A stretch of DNA of 64,000 nt, taken from the NCBI RefSeq assembly GCF_026230105.1, contig NW_026614298.1:1-64000 (forward strand), read 5' to 3'. Below are positions 49,001 through 62,045 of this stretch, one piece after another. Position 1 is the first letter of the stretch. The number at the start of each line of letters is the position of its first letter. Origin of the DNA: Diorhabda sublineata (lineage: Eukaryota; Arthropoda; Insecta; Coleoptera; Chrysomelidae). The translations under genes and the position numbers were made by a program. The notes under the pieces were generated by a model that worked only from the letters and a program-made list of their open reading frames with translations, searched no databases and was not told where the DNA came from.

Positions 49001-52000
49001 TGAGTGAGTTTGCATCTAACTTTGTCAGATATCATCGAATAACATCGATTGAAGCCCGTTGAGGTCAACTGTCACTTTGTGTTAATTGAAAATTTTCAAA
49101 TCTAACTTCCTAATTTGAAGTCGAATTTCAACATTTCTCATATATTTGAGTGAGTTTGCATCTAACTTTGTCAGATATAATCGAATAACATCCATTGGAG
49201 CCCATTGAGTTCAACTGTCACCATGTGTTAATTGAAAATTTTCAAAGTCTATCTTCCCAATTAGCAGTCGAATTTCAACATTTCTCATATATTTGAATGA
49301 GTTGCATCTAACTTTGTCAGATATCATCGAATAACATCGATTGAAGCCCATTGAGGTCAACTGTCACTTTGTGTTAATTGAAAATTTTCAAAGTCTAACT
49401 TCCTAATTTGGAGTCGAATTTCAACATTTCTCATATATTTGAGTGAGTTTGCATCTAACTTCGTCAGATATCATCGAATAACATCGATTGAAGCCCATTG
49501 AGGTCAACTGTCACTTTGTGTTAATTGAAAATTTTCAAAGTCTAACTTCCTAATTTGGAGTCGAATTTCAAAATTTCTCATATATTTGAGTGAGTTTGCA
49601 TCTAACTTTGTCAGATATCATCGAATAACATCGATTGAAGCCCGTTGAGGTCAACTGTCACTTTGTGTTAATTGAAAATTTTCAAAGTCTAACTTCCTAA
49701 TTTGGAGTCGAATTTCAAAATTTCTCATATATTTGAGTGAGTTTGCATCTAACTTTGTCAGATATCATCGAATAACATCGATTGAAGCCCGTTGAGGTCA
49801 ACTGTCACTTTGTGTTAATTGAAAATTTTCAAAGTCTAACTTCCTAATTTGAAGTCGAATTTCAACATTTCTGATATATTTGAGTGAGTTTGCATCTAAC
49901 TTTGTCAGATATAATCGAATAACATCCATTGAAGCCCATTGAGTTCAACTGTCACCATGTGTTAATTGAAAATTTTCAAAGTCTATCTTCCCAATTTGAA
50001 GTCGAATTTCAACATTTCTCATATATTTGAGTGAGTTGCATCTAACTTTGTCAGATATCATCGAATAACATCGATTGAAGTCCATTGAGGTCAACTGTCA
50101 CTTTGTGTTAATTGAAAATTTTCAAAGTCTAACTTCCTAATTTGAAGTCGAATTTCAACATTTCTCATATATTTGAGTGAGTTTGCATCTAACTTTGTCA
50201 GATATCATCGAATAACATCGATTGAAGCCCGTTGAGGTCAACTGTCACTTTGTGTTAATTGAAAATTTTCAAAGTCTAACTTCCTAATTTGAAGTCGAAT
50301 TTCAACATTTCTGATATATTTGAGTGAGTTTGCATCTAACTTTGTCAGATATAATCGAATAACATCCATTGAAGCCCATTGAGTTCAACTGTCACCATGT
50401 GTTAATTGAAAATTTTCAAAGTCTATCTTCCCAATTTGAAGTCGAATTTCAACATTTCTCATATATTTGAGTGAGTTGCATCTAACTTTGTCAGATATCA
50501 TCGAATAACATCGATTGAAGTCCATTGAGGTCAACTGTCACTTTGTGTTAATTGAAAATTTTCAAAGTCTAACTTCCTAATTTGAAGTCGAATTTCAACA
50601 TTTCTCATATATTTGAGTGAGTTTGCATCTAACTTTGTCAGATATCATCGAATAACATCGATTGAAGCCCGTTGAGGTCAACTGTCACTTTGTGTTAATT
50701 GAAAATTTTCAAAGTCTAACTTCCTAATTTGAAGTCGAATTTCAACATTTCTCATATATTTGAGTGAGTTTGCATCTAACTTTGTCAGATATCATCGAAT
50801 AACATCGATTGAAGCCCATTGAGGTCAACTGTCACTTTGTGTTAATTGAAAATTTTCAAAGTCTAACTTCCTAATTTGAAGTCGAATTTCAACATTTCTC
50901 ATATATTTGAGTGTGTTTGCATCTAACTTTGTCAGATATCATCGAATAACATCGATTGAAGCCCATTGAGGTCAACTGTCACTTTGTGTTAATTGAAAAT
51001 TTTCAAAGTCTAACTTCCTAATTTGGAGTCGAATTTCAATATTTCTCATATATTTGAGTGAGTTTGCATCTAACTTTGTCAGATATCATCGAATAACATC
51101 GATTGAAGCCCGTTGAGGTCAACTGTCACTTTGTGTTAATTGAAAATTTTCAAATCTAACTTCCTAATTTGAAGTCGAATTTCAACATTTCTCATATATT
51201 TGAGTGAGTTTGCATCTAACTTTGTCAGATATAATCGAATAACATCCATTGGAGCCCATTGAGTTCAACTGTCACCATGTGTTAATTGAAAATTTTCAAA
51301 GTCTATCTTCCCAATTTGAAGTCGAATTTCAACATTTCTCATATATTTGAGTGAGTTTGCATCTAACTTTGTTAGATATCATCGAATAACATCGATTGAA
51401 GCCCGTTGACGTCAACTGTCACTTTGTGTTAATTGAAAATTTTCAAAGTCTAACTTCCTAATTTGGAGTCGAATTTCAACATTTCTCATATATTTGAGTG
51501 AGTTTGCATCTAACTTTGTCAGATATAATCGAATAACATCCATTGGAGCCCATTGAGTTCAACTGTCACCATGTGTTAATTGAAAATTTTCAAAGTCTAT
51601 CTTCCCAATTTGAAGTCGAATTTCAACATTTCTCATATATTTGAGTGAGTTTGCATCTAACTTTGTTAGATATCATCGAATAACATCGATTGAAGCCCGT
51701 TGAGGTCAACTGTCACTTTGTGTTAATTGAAAATTTTCAAATCTAACTTCCTAATTTGAAGTCGAATTTCAACATTTCTGATATATTTGAGTGAGTTTGC
51801 ATCTAACTTTGTCAGATATAATCGAATAACATCCATTGAAGCCCATTGAGTTCAACTGTCACCATGTGTTAATTGAAAATTTTCAAAGTCTATCTTCCCA
51901 ATTTGAAGTCGAATTTCAACATTTCTCATATATTTGAGTGAGTTGCATCTAACTTTGTCAGATATCATCGAATAACATCGATTGAAGTCCATTGAGGTCA

Positions 52001-54143
52001 ACTGTCACTTTGTGTTAATTGAAAATTTTCAAAGTCTAACTTCCTAATTTGGAGTCGAATTTCAACATTTCTCATATATTTGAGTGAGTTTGCATCTAAC
52101 TTCGTCAGATATCATCGAATAACATCGATTGAAGCCCATTGAGGTCAACTGTCACTTTGTGTTAATTGAAAATTTTCAAAGTCTAACTTCCTAATTTGAA
52201 GTCGAATTTCAACATTTCTCATATATTTGAGTGAGTTTGCATCTAACTTTGTCAGATATCATCGAATAACATCGATTGAAGCCCGTTGAGGTCAACTGTC
52301 ACTTTGTGTTAATTGAAAATTTTCAAAGTCTAACTTCCTAATTTGAAGTCGAATTTCAACATTTCTGATATATTTGAGTGAGTTTGCATCTAACTTTGTC
52401 AGATATAATCGAATAACATCCATTGAAGCCCATTGAGTTCAACTGTCACCATGTGTTAATTGAAAATTTTCAAAGTCTATCTTCCCAATTTGAAGTCGAA
52501 TTTCAACATTTCTCATATATTTGAGTGAGTTGCATCTAACTTTGTCAGATATCATCGAATAACATCGATTGAAGCCCGTTGAGGTCAACTGTCACTTTGT
52601 GTTAATTGAAAATTTTCAAAGTCTAACTTCCTAATTTGAAGTCGAATTTCAACATTTCTCATATATTTGAGTGAGTTTGCATCTAACTTTGTCAGATATC
52701 ATCGAATAACATCGATTGAAGCCCGTTGAGGTCAACTGTCACTTTGGGATATTGAAAATTTTCAAAGTCTAACTTCCTAATTTGAAGTCGAATTTCAACA
52801 TTTCTGATATATTTGAGTGAGTTTGCATCTAACTTTGTCAGATATAATCGAATAACATCCATTGAAGCCCATTGAGTTCAACTGTCACCATGTGTTAATT
52901 GAAAATTTTCAAAGTCTATCTTCCCAATTTGAAGTCGAATTTCAACATTTCTCATATATTTGAGTGAGTTGCATCTAACTTTGTCAGATATCATCGAATA
53001 ACATCGATTGAAGTCCATTGAGGTCAACTGTCACTTTGTGTTAATTGAAAATTTTCAAAGTCTAACTTCCTAATTTGGAGTCGAATTTCAACATTTCTCA
53101 TATATTTGAGTGAGTTTGCATCTAACTTCGTCAGATATCATCGAATAACATCGATTGAAGCCCATTGAGGTCAACTGTCACTTTGTGTTAATTGAAAATT
53201 TTCAAAGTCTAACTTCCTAATTTGGAGTCGAATTTCAAAATTTCTCATATATTTGAGTGAGTTTGCATCTAACTTTGTCAGATATCATCGAATAACATCG
53301 ATTGAAGCCCGTTGAGGTCAACTGTCACTTTGTGTTAATTGAAAATTTTCAAAGTCTAACTTCCTAATTTGAAGTCGAATTTCAACATTTCTCATATATT
53401 TGAGTGAGTTTGCATCTAACTTTGTCAGATATCATCGAATAACATCGATTGAAGCCCGTTGAGGTCAACTGTCACTTTGTGTTAATTGAAAATTTTCAAA
53501 GTCTAACTTCCTAATTTGAAGTCGAATTTCAACATTTCTCATATATTTGAGTGAGTTTGCATCTAACTTTGTCAGATATCATCGAATAACATCGATTGAA
53601 GCCCGTTGAGGTCAACTGTCACTTTGTGTTAATTGAAAATTTTCAAAGTCTAACTTCCTAATTTGAAGTCGAATTTCAACATTTCTCATATATTTAAGTG
53701 AGTTTGCATCTAACTTTGTCAGATATCATCGAATAACATCGATTGAAGCCCATTGACGTCAACTGTCACTTTGTGTTAATTGAAAATTTTCAAAGTCTAA
53801 CTTCCTAATTTGAAGTCGAATTTCAACATTTCTCATATATTTGAGTGTGTTTGCATCTAACTTTGCTAGATATCATCGAATAACATCGATTGAAGCCCGT
53901 TGAGGTCAACTGTCACTTTGTGTTAATTGAAAATTTTCAAAGTCTAACTTCCTAATTTGAAGTCGAATTTCAACATTTCTCATATATTTGAGTGTGTTTG
54001 CATCTAACTTTGTCAGATATCATCGAATAACATCGATTGAAGCCCGTTGAGGTCAACTGTCACTTTGTGTTAATTGAAAATTTTCAAAGTCTAACTTCCT
54101 AATTTGAAGTCGAATTTCAACATTTCTCATATATTTGAGTGTG
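46072..54143 (+). repeat. 8220-bp long-range repeat, right copy (edited)
   Basis: Aligns to 37852-46071. At the far end the rare gctag mark lies at 53865 against 45794 (8071 bp), so this copy is one monomer and two bases shorter overall. Known edits: one monomer fewer near 46.9-47.1 kb, an extra C-block/gaagtcc segment near 47.7-47.95 kb that the left copy has fused, an exact two-monomer (294-bp) loss at about 49.25 kb, and rearranged ctgatat modules at 50-53 kb. A unit at about 52744 reads tttgggatattg, a local one-base loss with changes. Confidence 0.85.
49230..49320 (+). other. Chimeric monomer from 294-bp deletion
   Basis: Compared with 41010-41400, this copy joins the first C-block monomer (the cattggag unit upstream) directly to the aattag / gagttgc 3' half of the second C-block monomer (ccaattagcagtc at 49257 against ccaattagaag at 41331), skipping exactly two units. 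The offset changes from 8220 to 7926 here. It also carries private gcagtc and tttgaatgag changes. Confidence 0.88.
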
Positions 54144-54300
54144 TTTGCATCTAACTTTGCTAGATATCATCGAATAACATCGATTGAAGCCCGTTGAGGT
54201 CAACTGTCACTTTGTGTTAATTGAAAATTTTCAAAGTCTAACTTCCTAATTTGAAGTCGAATTTCAACATTTCTCATATATTTGAGTGTGTTTGCATCTA
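53800..54300 (+). repeat. Dimer repeat, 294 bp (gctag / gtcag units)
   Basis: Monomers with gtgtg alternate between tttgctagat (53865, 54159) and tttgtcagat ends, 294 bp apart. All have cgttgagg and gaag. The left 8220-bp copy has only one gctag unit (45794), so this dimer amplified after that duplication. It is the shortest HOR in the window. Confidence 0.85.
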
Positions 54301-57300
54301 ACTTTGTCAGATATCATCGAATAACATCGATTGAAGCCCGTTGAGGTCAACTGTCACTTTGTGTTAATTGAAAATTTTCAAAGTCTAACTTCCTAATTTG
54401 GAGTCGAATTTCAACATTTCTCATATATTTGAGTGAGTTTGCATCTAACTTTGTCAGATATCATCGAATAACATCGATTGAAGACCGTTGAGGTCAACTG
54501 TCACTTTGTGTTAATTGAAAATTTTCAAAGTCTAACTTCCTAATTTGAAGTCGAATTTCAACATTTCTCATATATTTGAGTGAGTTTGCATCTAACTTTG
54601 TCAGATATCATCGAATAACATCGATTGAAGCCCATTGACGTCAACTGTCACTTTGTGTTAATTGAAAATTTTCAAAGTCTAACTTCCTAATTTGAAGTCG
54701 AATTTCAACATTTCTCATATATTTGAGTGTGTTTGCATCTAACTTTGTCAGATATCATCGAATAACATCGATTGAAGCCCATTGAGGTCAACTGTCACTT
54801 TGTGTTAATTGAAAATTTTCAAAGTCTAACTTCCTAATTTGGAGTCGAATTAAACATTTCTCATATATTTGAGTGAGTTTGCATCTAACTTTGTCAGATA
54901 TCATCGAATAACATCGATTGAAGACCGTTGAGGTCAACTGTCACTTTGTGTTAATTGAAAATTTTCAAAGTCTAACTTCCTAATTTGAAGTCGAATTTCA
55001 ACATTTCTCATATATTTGAGTGAGTTTGCATCTAACTTTGTCAGATATCATCGAATAACATCGATTGAAGCCCATTGACGTCAACTGTCACTTTGTGTTA
55101 ATTGAAAATTTTCAAAGTCTAACTTCCTAATTTGAAGTCGAATTTCAACATTTCTCAAATATTTGAGTGTGTTTGCATCTAACTTTGTCAGATATCATCG
55201 AATAACATCGATTGAAGCCCATTGAGGTCAACTGTCACTTTGTGTTAATTGAAAATTTTCAAAGTCTAACTTCCTAATTTGGAGTCGAATTAAACATTTC
55301 TCATATATTTGAGTGAGTTTGCATCTAACTTTATCAGATATCATCGAATAAAATCGATTGAAGCCCATTGAGGTCAACTGTCACTTTGTGTTAATTGAAA
55401 ATTTTCAAAGTCTAACTTCCTAATTTGGAGTCGAATTTCAACATTTCTCATATATTTGAGTGAGTTTGCATCTAACTTTGTCAGATATCATCGAATAACA
55501 TCGATTGAAGCCCATTGAGGTCAACTGTCACTTTGTGTTAATTGAAAATTTTCAAAGTCTAACTTCCTAATTTGAAGTCGAATTTCAACATTTCTCATAT
55601 ATTTGAGTGAGTTTGCATCTAACTTTGTCAGATATCATCGAATAACATCGATTGAAGCCCATTGAGGTCAACTGTCACTTTGTGTTAATTGAAAATTTTC
55701 AAAGTCTAACTTCCTAATTTGAAGTCGAATTTCAACATTTCTCATATATTTGAGTGAGTTTGCATCTAACTTTGTCAGATATCATCGAATAACATCGATT
55801 GAAGCCCATTGAGGTCAACTGTCACTTTGTGTTAATTGAAAATTTTCAAAGTCTAACTTCCTAATTTGGAGTCGAATTTCAATATTTCTCATATATTTGA
55901 GTGAGTTTGCATCTAACTTTGTCAGATATCATCGAATAACATCGATTGAAGCCCGTTGAGGTCAACTGTCACTTTGTGTTAATTGAAAATTTTCAAATCT
56001 AACTTCCTAATTTGAAGTCGAATTTCAACATTTCTCATATATTTGAGTGAGTTTGCATCTAACTTTGTCAGATATAATCGAATAACATCCATTGAAGCCC
56101 ATTGAGTTCAACTGTCACCATGTGTTAATTGAAAATTTTCAAAGTCTATCTTCCCAATTTGAAGTCGAATTTCAACATTTCTCATATATTTGAGTGAGTT
56201 TGCATCTAACTTTGTTAGATATCATCGAATAACATCGATTGAAGCCCGTTGACGTCAACTGTCACTTTGTGTTAATTGAAAATTTTCAAAGTCTAACTTC
56301 CTAATTTGGAGTCGAATTTCAACATTTCTCATATATTTGAGTGAGTTTGCATCTAACTTTGTCAGATATAATCGAATAACATCCATTGAAGCCCATTGAG
56401 TTCAACTGTCACCATGTGTTAATTGAAAATTTTCAAAGTCTATCTTCCCAATTTGAAGTCGAATTTCAACATTTCTCATATATTTGAGTGAGTTGCATCT
56501 AACTTTGTCAGATATCATCGAATAACATCGATTGAAGTCCATTGAGGTCAACTGTCACTTTGTGTTAATTGAAAATTTTCAAAGTCTAACTTCCTAATTT
56601 GGAGTCGAATTTCAACATTTCTCATATATTTGAGTGAGTTTGCATCTAACTTCGTCAGATATCATCGAATAACATCGATTGAAGACCGTTGAGGTCAACT
56701 GTCACTTTGTGTTAATTGAAAATTTTCAAAGTCTAACTTCCTAATTTGGAGTCGAATTAAACATTTCTCATATATTTGAGTGAGTTTGCATCTAACTTTA
56801 TCAGATATCATCGAATAAAATCGATTGAAGCCCATTGAGGTCAACTGTCACTTTGTGTTAATTGAAAATTTTCAAAGTCTAACTTCCTAATTTGGAGTCG
56901 AATTTCAACATTTCTCATATATTTGAGTGAGTTTGCATCTAACTTTGTCAGATATCATCGAATAACATCGATTGAAGTCCATTGAGGTCAACTGTCACTT
57001 TGTGTTAATTGAAAATTTTCAAAGTCTAACTTCCTAATTTGGAGTCGAATTTCAACATTTCTCATATATTTGAGTGAGTTTGCATCTAACTTCGTCAGAT
57101 ATCATCGAATAACATCGATTGAAGCCCATTGAGGTCAACTGTCACTTTGTGTTAATTGAAAATTTTCAAAGTCTAACTTCCTAATTTGGAGTCGAATTTC
57201 AAAATTTCTCATATATTTGAGTGAGTTTGCATCTAACTTTGTCAGATATCATCGAATAACATCGATTGAAGCCAGTTGAGGTCAACTGTCACTTTGTGTT
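54300..57300 (+). repeat. Last mixed HOR block with C-type monomers
   Basis: A trimer, gaagaccgttg, cattgacgtc/gtgtg, ttaaac, occurs twice 440 bp apart (54483/54923), then ttaaac/tatcag, ggag, gaag, gaag, ttcaat, aaatct, C-block/gttag, cgttgacgtc, C-block/gagttgc, gaagtcc/cttcgtcag, another gaagaccgttg unit carrying ttaaac (56759, a hybrid) and a final cttcgtcag/ttcaaaattt pair. A private tctcaaatattt sits at 55155. The last C-block monomer lies at about 56.38-56.53 kb; nothing of that family follows. Confidence 0.78.
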
Positions 57301-58250
57301 AATTGAAAATTTTCAAAGTCTAACTTCCTAATTTGAAGTCGAATCTCAACATTTCTCATATATTTGAGTGAGTTTGCATATAACTTTGTCAGATATCATC
57401 GAATAACATCGATTGAAGCCCGTTGAGGTCAACTGTCACTTTGTGTTAATTGAAAATTTTCAAAGTCTAACTTCCTAATTTGAAGTCGAATTTCAACATT
57501 TCTCATATATTTGAGTGAGTGTGCATATAACTTTGTCAGATATCATCGAATAACATCGATTGAAGCCCGTTGAGGTCAACTGTCACTTTGTGTTAATTGA
57601 AAATTTTCAAAGTCTAACTTCCTAATTTGGAGTCGAATTTCAACATTTCTCATATATTTGAGTGAGTTTGTGCATCTAACTTTGTCAGATATCATCGAAT
57701 AACATCGATTGAAGCCCGTTGAGGTCAACTGTCACTTTGTGTTAATTGAAAATTTTCAAAGTTTAACTTCCTAATTTGAAGTCGAATTTCAACATTTCTC
57801 ATATATTTGAGTGAGTTTGCATCTAACTTTGTTAGATATCATCGAATAACATCGATTGAAGCCCGTTGAGGTCAACTGTCACTTTGTGTTAATTGAAAAT
57901 TTTCAAAGTCTAACTTTCTAATTTGGAGTCGAATTTCAACATTTCTCATATATTTGAGTGAGTTTGCATCTAACTTTGTCAGATATCATCGAATAACATC
58001 GATTGAAGCCCATTGAGGTCAACTGTCACTTTGTGTTAATTGAAAATTTTCAAAGTCTAACTTCCTAATTTGAAGTCGAATTTCAACATTTCTCATATAT
58101 TTGAGTGAGTTTGCATCTAACTTTGTCAGATATCATCGAATAACATCGATTGAAGCCCATTGAGGTCAACTGTCACTTTGTGTTAATTGAAAATTTTCAA
58201 AGTCTAACTTCCTAATTTGGAGTCGAATTTCAACATTTCTCATATATTTG
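57260..58250 (+). repeat. Divergent backbone monomers with private changes
   Basis: Seven monomers with an unusual density of singletons: ccagttgagg (57273), gaatctcaac (57344), gcatataac (57378, 57531), gagtgtgcat (57521), a two-base insertion gtttgtgcatc (57670), gtttaac (57762) and aactttcta (57913). This is the transition from C-containing HORs to the C-free arrays that fill the rest of the window, and may mark an older, less homogenised boundary. Confidence 0.75.
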
Positions 58251-58255
58251 AGTGA

Positions 58256-61200
58256 GTTGCATCTAACTTTGTCAGATATCATCGAATAACATCGATTGAA
58301 GCCCGTTGAGGTCAACTGTCACTTTGTGTAAATTGAAAATTTTCAAAGTGTAACTTCCTAATTTGGAGTCGAATTTCAACATTTCTCATATATTTGAGTG
58401 AGTTTGCATCTAACTTTGTCAGATATCATCGAATAACATCGATTGAAGCCCATTGAGGTCAACTGTCACTTTGTGTTAATTGAAAATTTTCAAAGTCTAA
58501 CTTCCTAATTTGGAGTCGAATTCCAACATTTCTCATATATTTGAGTGAGTTTGCATCTAACTTTGTCAGATATCATCGAATAACATCGATTGAAGCCCAT
58601 TGAGGTCAACTGTCACTTTGTGTTAATTGAAAATTTTCAAAGTCTAACTTCCTAATTTGAAGTCGAATTTCAACATTCCTCATATATTTGAGTGAGTTTG
58701 CATCTAACTTTGTCAGATATCATCGAATAACATCGATTGAAGCCCATTGAGGTCAACTGTCACTTTGTGTTAATTGAAAATTTTCAAAGTCTAACTTCCT
58801 AATTTGAAGTCGAATTTCAACATTTCTCATATATTTGAGTGAGTTTGCATCTAACTTTGTCAGATATCATCGAATAACATCGATTGAAGCCCATTGAGGT
58901 CAACTGTCACTTTGTGTTAATTGAAAATTTTCAAAGTCTAACTTCCTAATTTGGAGTCGAATTTCAACATTTCTCATATATTTGAGTGAGTTCCATCTAA
59001 CTTTGTCAGATATCATCGAATAACATCGATTGAAGCCCGTTGAGGTCAACTGTCACTTTGTGTAAATTGAAAATTTTCAAAGTGTAACTTCCTAATTTGG
59101 AGTCGAATTTCAACATTTCTCATATATTTGAGTGAGTTTGCATCTAACTTTGTCAGATATCATCGAATAACATCGATTGAAGCCCATTGAGGTCAACTGT
59201 CACATTGTGTTAATTGAAAATTTTCAAAGTCTAACTTCCTAATTTGGAGTCGAATTTCAACATTTCTCATATATTTGAGTGAGTTTGCATCTAACTTTGT
59301 CAGATATCATCGAATAACATCGATTGAAGCCCATTGAGGTCAACTGTCACTTTGTGTTAATTGGAAATTTTCAAAGTCTAACTTCCTAATTTGAAGTCGA
59401 ATTTCAACATTTCTCATATATTTGAGTGAGTTTGCATCTAACTTTGTCAGATATCATCGAATAACATCGATTGAAGCCCATTGAGGTCAACTGTCACTTT
59501 GTGTTAATTGAAAATTATCAAAGTCTAACTTCCTAATTTGGAGTCGAATTTCAACATTTCTCATATATTTGAGTGAGTTGCATCTAACTTTGTCAGATAT
59601 CATCGAATAACATCGATTGAAGCCCGTTGAGGTCAACTGTCACTTTGTGTAAATTGAAAATTTTCAAAGTGTAACTTCCTAATTTGGAGTCGAATTTCAA
59701 CATTTCTCATATATTTGAGTGAGTTTGCATCTAACTTTGTCAGATATCATCGAATAACATCGATTGAAGCCCATTGAGGTCAACTGTCACTTTGTGTTAA
59801 TTGAAAATTTTCAAAGTCTAACTTCCTAATTTGGAGTCGAATTTCAACATTTCTCATATATTTGAGTGAGTTTGCATCTAACTTTGTCAGATATCATCGA
59901 ATAACATCGATTGAAGCCCATTGAGGTCAACTGTCACTTTGTGTTAATTGAAAATTTTCAAAGTCTAACTTCCTAATTTGAAGTCGAATTTCAACATTTC
60001 TAATATATTTGAGTGAGTTTGCATCTAACTTTGTCAGATATCATCGAATAACATCGATTGAAGCCCATTGAGGTCAACTGTCACTTTGTGTTAATTGAAA
60101 ATTTTCAAAGTCTAACTTCCTAATTTGAAGTCGAATTTCAACATTTCTCATATATTTGAGTGAGTTTGCATCTAACTTTGTCAGATATCATCGAATAACA
60201 TCGATTGAAGCCCATTGAGGTCAACTGTCACTTTGTGTTAATTGAAAATTTTCAAAGTCTAACTTCCTAATTTGGAGTCGAATTTCAACATTTCTCATAT
60301 ATTTGAGTGAGTTCCATCTAACTTTGTCAGATATCATCGAATAACATCGATTGAAGCCCGTTGAGGTCAACTGTCACTTTGTGTAAATTGAAAATTTTCA
60401 AAGTGTAACTTCCTAATTTGGAGTCGAATTTCAACATTTCTCATATATTTGAGTGAGTTTGCATCTAACTTTGTCAGATATCATCGAATAACATCGATTG
60501 AAGCCCATTGAGGTCAACTGTCACTTTGTGTTAATTGAAAATTTTCAAAGTCTAACTTCCTAATTTGGAGTCGAATTTCAACATTTCTCATATATTTGAG
60601 TGAGTTTGCATCTAACTTTGTCAGATATCATCGAATAACATCGATTGAAGCCCATTGAGGTCAACTGTCACTTTGTGTTAATTGAAAATTTTCAAAGTCT
60701 AACTTCCTAATTTGAAGTCGAATTTCAACATTTCTCATATATTTGAGTGAGTTTGCATCTAACTTTGTCAGATATCATCGAATAACATCGATTGAAGCCC
60801 ATTGAGGTCAACTGTCACTTTGTGTTAATTGAAAATTTTCAAAATCTAACTTCCTAATATGGAGTCGAATTTCAACATTTCTCATATATTTGAGTGAGTT
60901 TGCATCTAACTTTGTCAGATATCATCGAATAACATCGATTGAAGCCCATTGAGGTCAACTGTCACTTTGTGTTAATTGAAAATTTTCAAAGTCTAACTTC
61001 CTAATTTGAAGTCGAATTTCAACATTTCTCATATATTTGAGTGAGTTTGCATCTAACTTTGTCAGATATCATCGAATAACATCGATTGAAGCCCATTGAG
61101 GTCAACTGTCACTTTGTGTTAATTGAAAATTTTCAAACTCTAACTTCCTATTTTGGAGTCGAATTTCAACATTTCTCATATATTTGAGTGAGTTGCATCT

Positions 61201-61700
61201 AACTTTGTCAGATATCATCGAATAACATCGATTGAAGCCCGTTGAGGTCAACTGTCACTTTGTGTAAATTGAAAATTTTCAAAGTGTAACTCCCTAATTT
61301 GGAGTCGAATTTCAACATTTCTCATATATTTGAGTGAGTTTGCATCTAGCTTTGTCAGATATCATCGAATAACATCGATTGAAGCCCATTGAGGTCAACT
61401 GTCACTTTGTGTTAATTGAAAATTTTCAAAGTCTAACTTCCTAATTTGGAGTCGAATTTCAACATTTCTCATATATTTGAGTGAGTTTGCATCTAACTTT
61501 GTCAGATATCATCGAATAACATCGATTGAAGCCCATTGAGGTCAACTGTCACTTTGTGTTAATTGAAAATTTTCAAAGTCTAACTTCCTAATTTGAAGTC
61601 GAATTTCAACATTTCTCATATATTTGAGTGAGTTTGCATCTAACTTTGTCAGATATCATCGAATAACATCGATTGAAGCCCATTGAGGTCAACGTTCACT
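58256..61700 (+). repeat. 5-mer-like HOR marked by taaattg, 734-bp steps
   Basis: A monomer with gtgtaaattg and aaagtg (t43a plus a base-63 change) recurs at 58326, 59060, 59647, 60381 and 61262, spacings 734, 587, 734 and 881 (five, four, five and six units, each minus one). The base is lost in the preceding unit, which reads gagttgc or gttccatc. The other members are cattgagg with ggag, ggag, gaag and so on. The same marked monomer appears near 336 and 1511, linking the two edges of the window. Confidence 0.87.
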
Positions 61701-62045
61701 TTGTGTTAATTGAAAATTTTCAAAGTCTAACTTCCTAATTTGAAGTCGAATTTCAACATTTCTCATATATTTGAGTGAGTTTGCATCTAACTTTGTCAGA
61801 TATCATCGAATAACATCGATTGAAGCCCATTGAGGTCAACTGTCACTTTGTGTTAATTGAAAATTTTCAAAATCTAACTTCCTAATTTGGAGTCGAATTT
61901 CAACATTTCTCATATATTTGAGTGAGTTTGCATCTAACTTTGTCAGATATCATCGAATAACATCGATTGAAGCCCATTGAGGTCAACTGTCACTTTGTGT
62001 TAATTGAAAATTTTCAAAGTCTAACTTCCTAATTTGGAGTCGAAT

